Below are positions 14,927 to 23,333 of a DNA stretch of 64,000 bases, piece by piece. The DNA comes from Microbacterium telephonicum (GTDB lineage: Bacteria > Actinomycetota > Actinomycetes > Actinomycetales > Microbacteriaceae). The stretch lies in NCBI RefSeq assembly GCF_003651225.1, contig NZ_RCDB01000001.1:930001-994000 (forward strand), given 5' to 3'. Made by a program: the position numbers and the translations under genes. Within the stretch, counting starts at the first letter, position 1. Every line of letters begins with the position of its first letter. The notes under the pieces were generated by a model, which made no database searches, had not been told where the DNA came from, and saw only the letters and a program-made list of their open reading frames with translations.

Positions 14927-15568
14927 TCAGCGGGTCGCGCGGGCGAGGTTCTCGCGCAGCTCGTCGGCGTCCTGCCGCACGACATACGCGGGCTGGTCGC
15001 GCTCGACGCGCCAGCTCTCCTCGACCGAGCCGATGTCGACGGTGTCGAAACCGAACTCGTCGTACACCGCGGTCGCGAGCGCCGCCGCATCCGCGTGATC
15101 GCTCGCGATCGCCAGGGCGCGACGCCCGGGAGTCCCGGCCGGGGCGCCGTCGGTGTTGATGGAGCGCGCCATGATGTGGTTGAACGCTTTGACGACCTTC
15201 GCGCCTTCGAGGTGGTCCTGCACGAGACGGGTGGTGGTGGTCGTCTTCTCGTCGAGGGCGGCGATGTGGCCGTCGCGCTCGAAGTAGTAGTTGTTGGTGT
15301 CGAGAACGATCTTGCCCGCGAGGGCGGCGGCCGGGATCTCGCCGATCGCTTTGAGAGGCACGGTCACGACCGCCCAGTCCGCCGCCTCGGCCGCCTCCGC
15401 GGCGGTCGCGGCGCGCACGCCGGCGCCGAGGCGTCCGACGAGGTCGGACAGCGTCTCCGGTCCGCGCGAGTTCGCGATCACGACGTCGTAGCCGCGCGCG
15501 GCGAGACCCTCCGCGAGCGCGCTGCCGATGTGTCCTGCTCCGATGATTCCCACTGTGGTCATGGTCAC
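14927..15568 (-). CDS. NADPH-dependent F420 reductase-like / NAD(P)-binding protein
   Basis: Protein of 213 aa with an N-terminal Rossmann motif (TVGIIGAGHIGSALAEGLAA) and NADP-type specificity residues (VVIANSRGPETLSD). It continues VVTVPLKAIGEIPAAALAGK and VKAFNHIMARSI, the pattern of the short F420-dependent NADP reductase / NADPH-dependent F420 reductase family (pyrroline-5-carboxylate reductase-like fold). Whether it uses F420 is not shown by sequence. It is followed by a strong terminator and is divergent from a short-chain dehydrogenase gene 104 bp away, with which it may share a regulator. Confidence 0.8.
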   Translation of the reverse strand: MTMTTVGIIGAGHIGSALAEGLAARGYDVVIANSRGPETLSDLVGRLGAGVRAATAAEAAEAADWAVVTVPLKAIGEIPAAALAGKIVLDTNNYYFERDGHIAALDEKTTTTTRLVQDHLEGAKVVKAFNHIMARSINTDGAPAGTPGRRALAIASDHADAAALATAVYDEFGFDTVDIGSVEESWRVERDQPAYVVRQDADELRENLARATR

Positions 15569-15672
15569 GGCAACCGCGGCGTCGTGCCCGGGATTCCCGG
15601 ATGACGCCCCGTGTCGGCCCGCGGAGTCGGTGACGCGCGGCAGGATGGGAACCCACCCCCCGAGGAGGCCGC

Positions 15673-16500
15673 ATGACCCGCACGATCGTCATCACCGGAG
15701 CCAGCGACGGGATCGGCGCCGCCGCCGCGCGACAGTTGCACGAGGCGGGGGAGACGGTCGTCGTCGTCGGACGCGACCCCCGCAAGACCGATGCCGTCGC
15801 CGACGCCCTGGGTCTCGACCGGTTCACCGCCGATTTCGCCGAACTCGACCAGGTGCGCGCGCTCGCCGACACGCTGCGCACCCGCTACCCGCGCATCGAC
15901 GTGCTCGCCAACAACGCCGGCGGCATCTTCGGCGATCGCACCGAGACGGCTGACGGCAACGAGCTCACCTTCCAGGTGAACCACCTGGCGCCCTTCCTGC
16001 TCACCGGCCTCCTGCTCGACCGGCTCGTGGACGGTGCGGCATCGGTCATCCAGACCTCGAGCGTCGCGGCGCAGCGCTTCTCGAGGTTCGACATCGACGA
16101 CCTGCAGGCGCGGGGCCGCTACACGGCATCCGCCGCGTACGGCAACGGGAAGCTCGCGAACATCCTGTTCACGAAGGAACTGCACCGCCGATACGGCGAC
16201 GCGGGATTGTCGGCGGTCGCCTTCCATCCCGGTGCGATCGCGTCGAGCTTCGCCTCGGCATCCCGCGGGGCGTGGCGGTGGATGTACACCAACCCGATCG
16301 CGTCGCGTCTGCTGACGCCGACGGATGTCGGGGGCGCCCGCCTCACCTGGCTCGCGCTCGGCAAGCCCGGTGTCGACTGGACGCCCGGCGGGTACTACGC
16401 CGACAACCAGCCCGCCCGCACCAGTCGCCTGGCCGACGATCCCGCGCTCGCGAAGCGGCTGTGGGATCGCAGCGCGGAACTGGTCGGCCTCGAGGGCTGA
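15673..16500 (+). CDS. short-chain dehydrogenase/reductase (SDR) family
   Basis: Oxidoreductase of 275 aa. The cofactor-binding motif is VITGASDGIGAAAARQL (TGxxxGIG). NNAG is present in VLANNAGGIF. The catalytic Ser is in VIQTSSVAAQ, and Tyr and Lys in YGNGKLANILF, where the usual YxxxK is kept (AYGNGK). This resembles the retinol-dehydrogenase-like SDRs of actinobacteria. RBS GAGGAGG is well placed. The next gene starts four bases after the stop, so they probably form one transcript. Substrate unknown. Confidence 0.88.
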   Translation: MTRTIVITGASDGIGAAAARQLHEAGETVVVVGRDPRKTDAVADALGLDRFTADFAELDQVRALADTLRTRYPRIDVLANNAGGIFGDRTETADGNELTFQVNHLAPFLLTGLLLDRLVDGAASVIQTSSVAAQRFSRFDIDDLQARGRYTASAAYGNGKLANILFTKELHRRYGDAGLSAVAFHPGAIASSFASASRGAWRWMYTNPIASRLLTPTDVGGARLTWLALGKPGVDWTPGGYYADNQPARTSRLADDPALAKRLWDRSAELVGLEG

Positions 16501-16504
16501 GCCC

Positions 16505-17350
16505 ATGGACCGGATCGCCACCTCGACCCAGCGCACGTATCGGTATCTGCGCCTCGCGATCGCCGGTTCAGTGGTCGCCGTGTTCACGTCGGTGCTCGTC
16601 GCGATGCCGGTCGTGGGGCTGCTGCCCTCGATCAGCCACTACTACTACACACCGGCGCGGACGATCTTCGTCGGCGCGGTGATCCTGGTGGCGGTCGGCT
16701 TCTTCGCCCTGTCGGGCCGCGGGCCGGAGCGCGTGCTGCTCGACGTCGCCGCCGTCATCGCACCACTCGTGGCGATCATCCCGACGGTGATCTCGCCGAA
16801 CTCGGTGCCGGGGCTGGATTCGACCTGCGACGACGGGCGCGCCACCTGCATCCCGGTGGCCTTCGACGCCGACGTCGACAACGGGGTCGCGACGTTCCTG
16901 ATCGTCGGCGTCGTGGTGCTGGTGGTCGCCGTCGCGCTCGCGATGGCGGGGGAGGCGTCGCGCCCGGGAACCGCACTGTCGGCATCGATCGCCGCCGTCC
17001 TGCTGGCGGCGGTGTGGCTGAGCTGGTGGCTCGCGCACGACTGGTTCCTGCAGTGGGCGCACGTCGCCGCGGCGGTCGGCTTCTTCGTCGTGATCGCCGC
17101 CGTCGCGGTCGTCAATGCGGTGCGCCCCTCCGACGGACCGAAGCCGCCGCGGTGGCTGCAAGTCGCGTACGTCGTGATCGCGGTCGCCCTCGGCGTGACG
17201 GTCGTCGGGATGCCGCTCTACGGCTCTCTGCACGTCGGCGACGTCTTCGGGGTCTTCGTCGGCGAGGTCGCGGCCCTTCTGCTGTTCTTCGCGTTCTGGG
17301 TGCTGCAGTCGGTGCAGTACTGGCGCGAGCCCGACCCCGCCCTCCGCTGA
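16505..17350 (+). CDS. multi-pass membrane protein, DUF998-like
   Basis: Protein of 281 aa with about seven membrane helices. After the first helix comes LPSISHYYYTPARTIFVGAVI, a tyrosine-rich loop often seen in DUF998-like actinobacterial proteins, then a loop with two Cys (DSTCDDGRATCIPVAF) that probably lies outside the membrane. The rest is helices with short polar links, ending WVLQSVQYWREPDPALR. No transport or catalytic motif is visible. It follows the SDR gene by 4 bp. The stop is 26 bp before a cluster of inverted repeats that separates it from the convergent GH15 gene. Confidence 0.7.
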   Translation: MDRIATSTQRTYRYLRLAIAGSVVAVFTSVLVAMPVVGLLPSISHYYYTPARTIFVGAVILVAVGFFALSGRGPERVLLDVAAVIAPLVAIIPTVISPNSVPGLDSTCDDGRATCIPVAFDADVDNGVATFLIVGVVVLVVAVALAMAGEASRPGTALSASIAAVLLAAVWLSWWLAHDWFLQWAHVAAAVGFFVVIAAVAVVNAVRPSDGPKPPRWLQVAYVVIAVALGVTVVGMPLYGSLHVGDVFGVFVGEVAALLLFFAFWVLQSVQYWREPDPALR

Positions 17351-17376
17351 CCCACCGTCGCTCCCGGGTCCGGCGC

Positions 17377-17518
17377 GTTTCGACTCGTCGCTGTGCTCCT
17401 CGCTCAACGACCGGCGGCACCGACCCCTCCCGGTCGTTGAGCGAGCGCAGCGAGTCGAAACGCCCCGAACCGTCACAGGCGTTTCGACTCGTCGCTGCGC
17501 TCCTCGCTCAACGACCGG
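17377..17518. repeat. three copies of a 32-38 bp GTTTCGACTCG repeat
   Basis: Copies lie at 17377-17414 (plus), 17430-17461 (minus) and 17481-17518 (plus). Each runs from GTTTCGACTCG to CTCAACGACCGG. The two plus copies differ at one base; the minus copy lacks two 3-base blocks. Copies 1 and 2 can fold into one long hairpin. The third copy provides the stop codon of the GH15 gene. This kind of repeat is common between convergent genes in Microbacterium relatives, and it probably doubles as a terminator. Confidence 0.85.
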
Positions 17519-19319
17519 CGGCGTTGCGCGCCGCGTGGACGGCGTCGGCGGCGCGCACGAGGGCGAGGTGCGACAGCGCCTGAGGGGTGTTCCCGGCGTG
17601 ACGGCGCTGCACCGGGTCATACTCCTCCGCCAGCATCCCGACGTCGTTCGCGAGCGCGCAGACTCGGTCGAGCAGCTCGGCCGCGTCGTCCACGCGACCC
17701 GACGCGGCGTACTGCGCGACGAGCCACAGGGTGCACGCCAGGAACGGGTTCTCGGTCCCGTCGAGGCCGTCCACCCCGGATGCCGTGCGGTAGCGGTGCA
17801 CGAGCCCGTCGCGTATCAGCGTCCGCTCCACTTCGGCCACGGTCGCCCGCATCCGCGGGTCGTCGGCCGCGCAGAAGCCCACGGTGGGCAGCAGCAGGAG
17901 TGCGGCATCGACCTCGGCCGAGCCGTACGCCTGCGTGAACCAGCCGCCCGCGGCCACCCCCTGCCCGTCGATCTCCGCGCGCAGGCGCTCCCGCGTCGCC
18001 TCCCACTCGTCCACGGGACCGGTGAGCCGGTACTCGCGTACGGCGCGCACGCCCCGGTCGAACGCCGCCCACAGCATGACCCGCGAGTGGGTGAAGCGCT
18101 TCGGCTCACCGCGGATCTCCCAGATCCCCTGATCGGGTTCGTCGAGCCGTTCCTGCGCAGCGGCGAGCAGGGCCCGCTCGAGTGGCCACGAGAACTCCGA
18201 CTCCGCGAGACCCGCGTCGCGCGCCGCGTGCAGGGCGACGAGCACCTCGCCGACGACGTCCGCCTGGTACTGCCCCGCCGCGCCGTTGCCGACGCGCACG
18301 GGAGCCGCACCCCGGTAGCCGGGAAGGCTCGGCAGCTCCCGCTCGACGAGGTCGCGCTCGCCGCCGATCCCGTACACGATCTGCATCTGGCCCGGGTCTC
18401 CCGCGATCGCGCGCAGCAGCCAGTCCCGCCAGTGCTCCGCGACGCCGAGGAAGCCGTGGTCGATGAGCGCGCCGAGTGTCAGCGCCGCGTCGCGCAGCCA
18501 CACGTAGCGGTAGTCCCAGTTGCGTGCGCCGCCGAACTGCTCCGGCAGCGACGTCGTCACCGCCGCGACGATGCCGCCGGTGTCGCGGTGCGTCAGTGCG
18601 CGCAGCACCAGCAGCGATCGCACCACCTCGTCGCAGTGCACGTCGCGCGTGCGGATGCGGTCGGCCCACTCCTGCCACCACGCATCGGTGGTCTGCAGCG
18701 CCGCGTCGACGTCGAGCGGGGCGGGCGGATGCCGGTGGGAGGGGAACCAGGTCAGCACCGCATCGTGGGTCCTTCCCGCCTCGACCGTCACCGACCCCCG
18801 ATGCACGTGATCGTCCGGCTCCAACGCCGGTCCGCGCACGATCACGGCATCCGGCCCGGCCGTCGCGACGAGAGCAGGCACCGCCTCGCCGCGGTGCTGG
18901 CGCACCCACGGCAGGGCGCGCGCATAGTCGAACCGCATCCGCAGTTCGTGGGCGAACTCCACGGTGCCCGATACGCCGACCACCCGGCGCACGAGGTCGA
19001 TCCGGTGCGCGTCGCCCTGCCGGTGCGGATCCACGGGCAGCGCGTCGTACACGTCCGCGATGCCCGTGTCGGTCGTCCACCGCGTCACGAGCGTGAACGT
19101 GTCGCCGTCGTAACGGCGCTCGGCGACGGCCTCCGGCGCCGCCGGCCGCAGCCGCCACCGCCCGTGCTCGTCGTCGCCGAGCAGGGCCCCGAACACCGAG
19201 GGCGCGTCGAAGCGCGGCAGGCAGAGCCAGTCGACGTCGCCGCCGCGCGAGACGAGCGCCGCGGTGCGGCAGTCGCTCAGCAGCGCGTAGTCCTGGATGT
19301 CGGCGGGACCGGAGGGCAC
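17508..19319 (-). CDS. glycoside hydrolase family 15 protein (glucoamylase/trehalase-like)
   Basis: Large enzyme of 603 aa with the GH15 two-part layout. The N-terminal beta-sandwich domain begins IQDYALLSDCRTAALVSRGG and DWLCLPRFDAPSVFGALLG. The C-terminal (alpha/alpha)6 barrel contains GGARNWDYRYVWLRDAALT, the signature WEIRGEPKRFTHSRVMLW with the general-acid Glu, and GTENPFLACTLWLV with the second catalytic Glu region. In actinobacteria such intracellular GH15 enzymes act on trehalose or alpha-glucans. No signal peptide is seen. GTG start at 19319. The last codons and stop fall in the intergenic repeat. Confidence 0.88.
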   Translation of the reverse strand: MPSGPADIQDYALLSDCRTAALVSRGGDVDWLCLPRFDAPSVFGALLGDDEHGRWRLRPAAPEAVAERRYDGDTFTLVTRWTTDTGIADVYDALPVDPHRQGDAHRIDLVRRVVGVSGTVEFAHELRMRFDYARALPWVRQHRGEAVPALVATAGPDAVIVRGPALEPDDHVHRGSVTVEAGRTHDAVLTWFPSHRHPPAPLDVDAALQTTDAWWQEWADRIRTRDVHCDEVVRSLLVLRALTHRDTGGIVAAVTTSLPEQFGGARNWDYRYVWLRDAALTLGALIDHGFLGVAEHWRDWLLRAIAGDPGQMQIVYGIGGERDLVERELPSLPGYRGAAPVRVGNGAAGQYQADVVGEVLVALHAARDAGLAESEFSWPLERALLAAAQERLDEPDQGIWEIRGEPKRFTHSRVMLWAAFDRGVRAVREYRLTGPVDEWEATRERLRAEIDGQGVAAGGWFTQAYGSAEVDAALLLLPTVGFCAADDPRMRATVAEVERTLIRDGLVHRYRTASGVDGLDGTENPFLACTLWLVAQYAASGRVDDAAELLDRVCALANDVGMLAEEYDPVQRRHAGNTPQALSHLALVRAADAVHAARNAAGR

Positions 19320-19393
19320 GCGCCGATCCTCTCAGCCGAACGCGTCCGCGCCGAGACCGACGCGGTCGACACGGCCGAACCGCGTCGCCGCCC

Positions 19394-20122
19394 TCAGACG
19401 CGCAGCGCGCTCAGCCGGTGCGCCCGCACGAGGTCGGCGAACACCGCGAACGGCGCCGCCGCGAGGTGTGCGGGGGTGCCTTCGGCCTCCGGATGCCACT
19501 GCACCGCGACGACGGGCAGCGACGCGTGCTCGACCGCTTCGACGACCCCGTCGGCGGCGGTCGCGGTCGCGACCAGTCCGGCGCCGAGCACGCCGATCGC
19601 CTGATGGTGGCCCGAGGCCACCTCGACGGTGCGGCCCGTCTCGGCGGCCAGTCGCGAGCCGTCGGCGACCTCGACGGTGTGCCACGTCCACTCGAGGCCC
19701 CCGCATCCGTCCGAGCCGGGCGTGTGGAGCACCGCGGATGCCGGCAGGTCCTCGACGAGGGTGCCGCCGCACGCGACGTTGAGCACCTGCAGTCCGCGGC
19801 ACACGCCGAGCACGGGCAGGCCCGCCGCGAGTGCGGCGGCGGCGATGCCGAGGTCGAGGTCGTCCTGCGCGGGATTCACGTCGTAGACCGGCGCCGATGC
19901 GTCGCCGCCGTACCGCGCCGGGTCGACGTCGCCGCCGCCGGGAAGCACGACGCCGTCGAAGCCGGTGAGGTCGGCATCGCGCACCACGACCACGTCGAGG
20001 TCTTCGATGCGCACGAGCGCGGCGACGTCGTCGAAGATCGCGTTGGCCAGTCCCACCCGCGCGTCGGCGCCGTCGGCGTCGGAGAGGCGGGCGGGCATGG
20101 CGATGCGGGGGAGTGCGGGCAT
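19394..20122 (-). CDS. class I glutamine amidotransferase, gamma-glutamyl-GABA hydrolase (PuuD)-like
   Basis: Protein of 242 aa matching peptidase C26-type glutamine amidotransferases. The nucleophile Cys is in LPVLGVCRGLQVLNV. The catalytic His and Glu are in VAVQWHPEAEGTP. The N-terminal GVVLPGGGDVDPARYGG is typical of the PuuD branch. It hydrolyses gamma-glutamyl bonds in the cytoplasm, for example gamma-glutamyl-GABA in putrescine breakdown, but no other polyamine gene is nearby. The start ATG at 20122 is preceded by TAGGAG. It follows the DedA gene by 5 bp on the same strand. Confidence 0.87.
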   Translation of the reverse strand: MPALPRIAMPARLSDADGADARVGLANAIFDDVAALVRIEDLDVVVVRDADLTGFDGVVLPGGGDVDPARYGGDASAPVYDVNPAQDDLDLGIAAAALAAGLPVLGVCRGLQVLNVACGGTLVEDLPASAVLHTPGSDGCGGLEWTWHTVEVADGSRLAAETGRTVEVASGHHQAIGVLGAGLVATATAADGVVEAVEHASLPVVAVQWHPEAEGTPAHLAAAPFAVFADLVRAHRLSALRV

Positions 20123-20127
20123 GGCTC

Positions 20128-20727
20128 CTATTGTGCGGCCCGCCGCCGGTTCCACCGTCCGATCGCCACGTCGATCCCCACTCCCAGCAGGAGGGCGACG
20201 GCGACCGAGACGACGACCGCGAGCAGCGGGGCGTCGGGCAGCAGCGCGCCGACGGCGGCGCCGACGACGGCTTGGTACGACGCCCAGGCGGTCGCGGCGA
20301 CCGCGCACACCGCGAGGTATCGCGGCGCCGGGATCCGCGTCGCGCCGGCCGTGAGGTTCACGGCGAGCCGGGCGAACGGGATGAAGCGGGCCGTGAACAC
20401 GACCGTCGCGGTGCCACGGTCCAGCCGCGTCGCCGCCCAGCGCAGCGCCGCCTGCACGCGGCGCGCCCGCATCCACCGCCATCTCTCCAGGCCGATCCGC
20501 CGTCCGATGAGGTAGCAGAGGGCGTCGCCGGTGAACGCCGCGAGCGCGCCGACGGCGATCACGGCGAGCAGCGGCGGTGAGCCGACCGAGACGGCGAGGG
20601 CGCCCAGCGCGCTCACCGCGATCTCGCCCGGGACCACGACGATGAGGGCGTCGGCGAGCACGAGCAGGAACATCACGACGAGCGTCCACGGGCCGCTCGC
20701 GACGGATTCCAGCAGTGCGGTGACCAC
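20128..20727 (-). CDS. DedA family membrane protein
   Basis: Membrane protein of 199 aa with the DedA/SNARE-associated (VTT) domain: LIVVVPGEIAVSALGALAV, GALAAFTGDALCYLIGRRIG and the conserved re-entrant TARFIPFARLAVNLTAGA, with the Arg and Gly-rich motif of DedA flippases. These proteins move undecaprenyl phosphate or phospholipid across the membrane. GTG 20727 is chosen because upstream residues are not helical and sit in the divergent promoter region. It is the first gene of a two-gene unit with the amidotransferase and is divergent from the GT-SGNH fusion gene. Confidence 0.85.
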   Translation of the reverse strand: MVTALLESVASGPWTLVVMFLLVLADALIVVVPGEIAVSALGALAVSVGSPPLLAVIAVGALAAFTGDALCYLIGRRIGLERWRWMRARRVQAALRWAATRLDRGTATVVFTARFIPFARLAVNLTAGATRIPAPRYLAVCAVAATAWASYQAVVGAAVGALLPDAPLLAVVVSVAVALLLGVGIDVAIGRWNRRRAAQ

Positions 20728-20878
20728 CCCCGAATCGTTACCAGCGCGCGGTGAACGGCTCCGGAACGGCGACCGACAGGCGACCGTCAGGTGATGCGCG
20801 GGCGAGGATCGCGTGAACACTCGGCGACGGAGCCGCCGACACGGCCGTCGGCGCCCTGCGCACCGTCACCCTGGACGT

Positions 20879-22840
20879 GTGAGAGTCGCGGTCGTCACGG
20901 AATCCTTCCTGCCGCACATGAACGGTGTGGCCGGCTCGGTGCTGCATGTCCTCGATCAGCTCGACCGACGCGGGCACGAGCGGTTCGTCATCGCTCCCGC
21001 CTCGGGTCGCGGCGGCAGCCTCGAGATGCCGGGGCGCGCGATGCCGTCGCTGCCGTTGCCGGGCTATCCCGCCGTGCGCGTCGCGGCGCCGCCCGCGGCG
21101 TCGATCATGCGCGCGCTGCGCGAGTTCTCCCCGGATGTCGTCCATCTCGCGTCGCCGTTCGTGCTCGGCTGGCAGGGTCTGCTGGCGGCCGAGCGTCTCG
21201 GTGTGCCGACGGTCGCGGTCTACCAGACCGACGTCGTCGCCTACACGGAGCGCTACGGCGTGCCGCAGGCCAGCGCCCTCGCGGCCCGGCACGTCGCCCG
21301 GCTGCACCGCCGGGCGACCCTCACCCTCGCCCCGTCTGCCGCCTCCCGCGCCCAGCTCGACACTCTCGGCGTCGACCGGGTGGCCCTGTGGGGCCGCGGG
21401 GTCGACGGCATCCGCTTCCACCCGTCGCGCCGCAGCGACGGGTGGCGCGCGAGCATCGCGCCCGGCGAGACCGTCGTCGGATACGTCGGCCGCCTCGCCC
21501 CCGAGAAGCAGGTCGCCGACCTCGCCGCGATCGCCGGTCTCCCCGGCGTGCGGCTGGTTGTCGTCGGCGACGGGCCCGACCGGGCCGAGCTCGAACGGAT
21601 GCTGCCGCGCGCCGTCTTCCTCGGCCACCTGTCCGGCGACGAGCTCGCGACGGCGGTCGCCTCGTTCGACGTGTTCGTGCACCCGGGCGAGAGCGAGACG
21701 TTCGGGCAGACGATCCAGGAGGCGCAGGCCGCCGGCGTGCCCGTCGTCGCGACCGGACGCGGCGGCCCGGTCGATCTCGTGCGCAGCAGCGTCGACGGGT
21801 GGCTGTACCGCCCCGGCGACCTCGACGAGCTGCGCGAGCGGGTGCGCGACCTCGTCGGCGACGAGTCCAAGCGCCGTGCCTTCGGGGAAGCGGCGCGCGA
21901 CGCGGTCGCGCCGCGCACGTGGGGAAGCCTCGTCGACCAGCTCCTCGGCCACTACGACCGTGCCGCGACGCTGCACGGCACCGACGGCCCGCGGCGCGCG
22001 CTGGCCCACCCCCGCCCCGATCCGGTCGCGCCGACCGCCCCGGCGCGGCGGTGGGAGCGTTACGTCGCGCTCGGCGACTCGATCAGCGAAGGGTTGTGCG
22101 ACACCTCGCGGATGCCCGCGGGCACCTTCCGCGGCTGGGCGGATCGGCTCGCGCAGCTGCTGGCTCCCGCCGCGGTGTCCCCGCGCGGTTTCCGCTACGC
22201 CAACCTCGCCGTGCGCAGCCGCCGCGTGCGCCACGTGCTGCACGAGCAGCTGCCGCACTGCCTCGCACTACGGCCCGATCTGGTGTCGGTGCTCATCGGC
22301 GCCAACGACCTCGTCGGCGGTCGCGTCGCGATCGACGCGCTGACCGCCGACGTCGAGCAGATCGTGCGGCGCCTGCGCGACGCGGGCTGCGACGTTCTGC
22401 TGGCGACGACGTTCCTGCCGGAGCGCCGCCTGGCACGGGTGCTGGCCCGCCGCTTCGCCCGGTTCAACGCGCGGCTGCGCGCCGTCGCCGCCCAGACCGG
22501 GGCGATCGTGCTCGACCTCGAAGCCGAGCCGGAGCTGCGCCGACCCGAGCTGTGGGCCGCCGACAAGGTGCACCTGCGCTCGGCCGGCCACCGCTTCGTC
22601 GCGTATCGGGCGGCGGCCGCCCTCGGCGTCCCCGACGCGGGCGCACTCGCCGGCCTCGATGAGGCGTTCCACCTCGACGAGGACCCGCCCGAGACCGGCA
22701 CGTGGCTGCGCGTGCACGCCCTGCCGTGGATGTGGCGGCGTCTGCGCGGTCGCACCGCGGGCGACGGGGTCACCGCGAAGTACCCGGACTACATCACGAT
22801 CGACGGACCCGCCGGTCGCACGCAGACCACGAGCGCCTGA
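20879..22840 (+). CDS. glycosyltransferase (GT4) fused to SGNH/GDSL hydrolase
   Basis: One continuous reading frame of 653 aa with two enzymes. Residues 1 to about 370 are a GT-B glycosyltransferase of the mannosyltransferase type: RVAVVTESFLPHMNGVAGS at the N-terminus, VVGYVGRLAPEKQVADL near 200 and the EX7E-type motif ESETFGQTIQEAQAAG near 270. From about residue 390 an SGNH hydrolase follows: YVALGDSISEG (Ser near 398), an Asn in YANLAVRS, IGANDLVGG near 473 and the Asp-His pair in ADKVHLRSAGH near 560. No signal peptide or membrane helix is seen. It may transfer mannose to a lipid and add or remove an acyl group. GTG 20879 is the first start that fits the fold. Confidence 0.85.
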   Translation: MRVAVVTESFLPHMNGVAGSVLHVLDQLDRRGHERFVIAPASGRGGSLEMPGRAMPSLPLPGYPAVRVAAPPAASIMRALREFSPDVVHLASPFVLGWQGLLAAERLGVPTVAVYQTDVVAYTERYGVPQASALAARHVARLHRRATLTLAPSAASRAQLDTLGVDRVALWGRGVDGIRFHPSRRSDGWRASIAPGETVVGYVGRLAPEKQVADLAAIAGLPGVRLVVVGDGPDRAELERMLPRAVFLGHLSGDELATAVASFDVFVHPGESETFGQTIQEAQAAGVPVVATGRGGPVDLVRSSVDGWLYRPGDLDELRERVRDLVGDESKRRAFGEAARDAVAPRTWGSLVDQLLGHYDRAATLHGTDGPRRALAHPRPDPVAPTAPARRWERYVALGDSISEGLCDTSRMPAGTFRGWADRLAQLLAPAAVSPRGFRYANLAVRSRRVRHVLHEQLPHCLALRPDLVSVLIGANDLVGGRVAIDALTADVEQIVRRLRDAGCDVLLATTFLPERRLARVLARRFARFNARLRAVAAQTGAIVLDLEAEPELRRPELWAADKVHLRSAGHRFVAYRAAAALGVPDAGALAGLDEAFHLDEDPPETGTWLRVHALPWMWRRLRGRTAGDGVTAKYPDYITIDGPAGRTQTTSA

Positions 22841-22850
22841 ACGCCTCCGC

Positions 22851-23027
22851 TCAGCCGCTCTTGCGTCGGAACTCGCGCTTGGTCATCGCGCCGTGCGTGC
22901 CGTGCACGGCGGAGTCGCCGTCCAGGTGCGATTCGCCGGTGCGCTGATGCGCGTTCTTCTTGTCGAGCGCCTCGCGGAACTTGCGCTTCATCTCGTCGGA
23001 TGCCGTGGTGTTCTCGTCTGCACTCAT
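22851..23027 (-). CDS. DUF5302 small protein
   Basis: Protein of 58 aa, below usual gene-finder cutoffs. It reads MSADENTTASDEMKRKFREA and continues to HLDGDSAVHGTHG and a basic tail EFRRKSG. This is the small, highly charged DUF5302 family that is widespread in actinobacteria; its function is unknown. A TAGGGT box on the minus strand (23034-23039) with a six-base spacer to the ATG makes it a leaderless gene. It converges on the GT-SGNH gene with a 10-bp gap. Confidence 0.85.
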   Translation of the reverse strand: MSADENTTASDEMKRKFREALDKKNAHQRTGESHLDGDSAVHGTHGAMTKREFRRKSG

Positions 23028-23074
23028 GCCCTCACCCTACGCGGCCCGCCCCGTGGCGCACAGGGGCTCGGCTG

Positions 23075-23080
23075 ATAGGG
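23075..23080 (+). promoter_or_regulatory. -10 box of the pnp transcript
   Basis: TAGGGT, back to back with the leaderless promoter of the small DUF5302 gene on the other strand. It implies a pnp leader of about 250 bases. The 306-bp region 23028-23333 holds this promoter and the structured leader, and no convincing protein gene. Confidence 0.45.
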
Positions 23081-23139
23081 TGGGGAAGGTTGCCCGTGTG
23101 GCATCCGCTCAATTCCATACTGAGCTCACGGAGCGTGGC

Positions 23140-23212
23140 CGGCAGGAAGCTGGTCCCCTGTGGTGGGTTCCCATCCGATCGGATGGTGATCTTCGACTGG
23201 TGGCCAGCGCAA
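23140..23212 (+). ncRNA. Actino-pnp-like structured leader RNA
   Basis: The pnp 5' leader contains nested inverted repeats: GCTGG (23149-23153) pairs with CCAGC (23204-23208), and CATCC-GATC-GGATG (23172-23185) forms a tight inner hairpin. A conserved cis-RNA called the Actino-pnp motif is known upstream of PNPase genes in actinobacteria, and this region has the right position, size and stem layout. I infer membership from context; an RNA covariance search was not possible. It probably mediates PNPase autoregulation. Confidence 0.6.
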
Positions 23213-23333
23213 GCGGTTCCCGCGCCGACGTCCTCGGATGCCGGCGCGCGCTCATATCTGCCTGACCTCGCTCCTTCGCACGATCTCGTGCGCGAAACGC
23301 GCGCGCGAGTCTAAACAAAGAAGGAGAGACCTC

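Noticed and set aside
17535..19604. A 689-codon open frame on the plus strand opposite the GH15 gene
   Set aside because: The GH15 reading has catalytic motifs and family length; the opposite frame is low-complexity and Arg/Val-rich.
23000..23314. Short ORFs within the pnp leader
   Set aside because: The region folds into hairpins and sits where the Actino-pnp RNA is expected. No RBS or protein family supports these frames.
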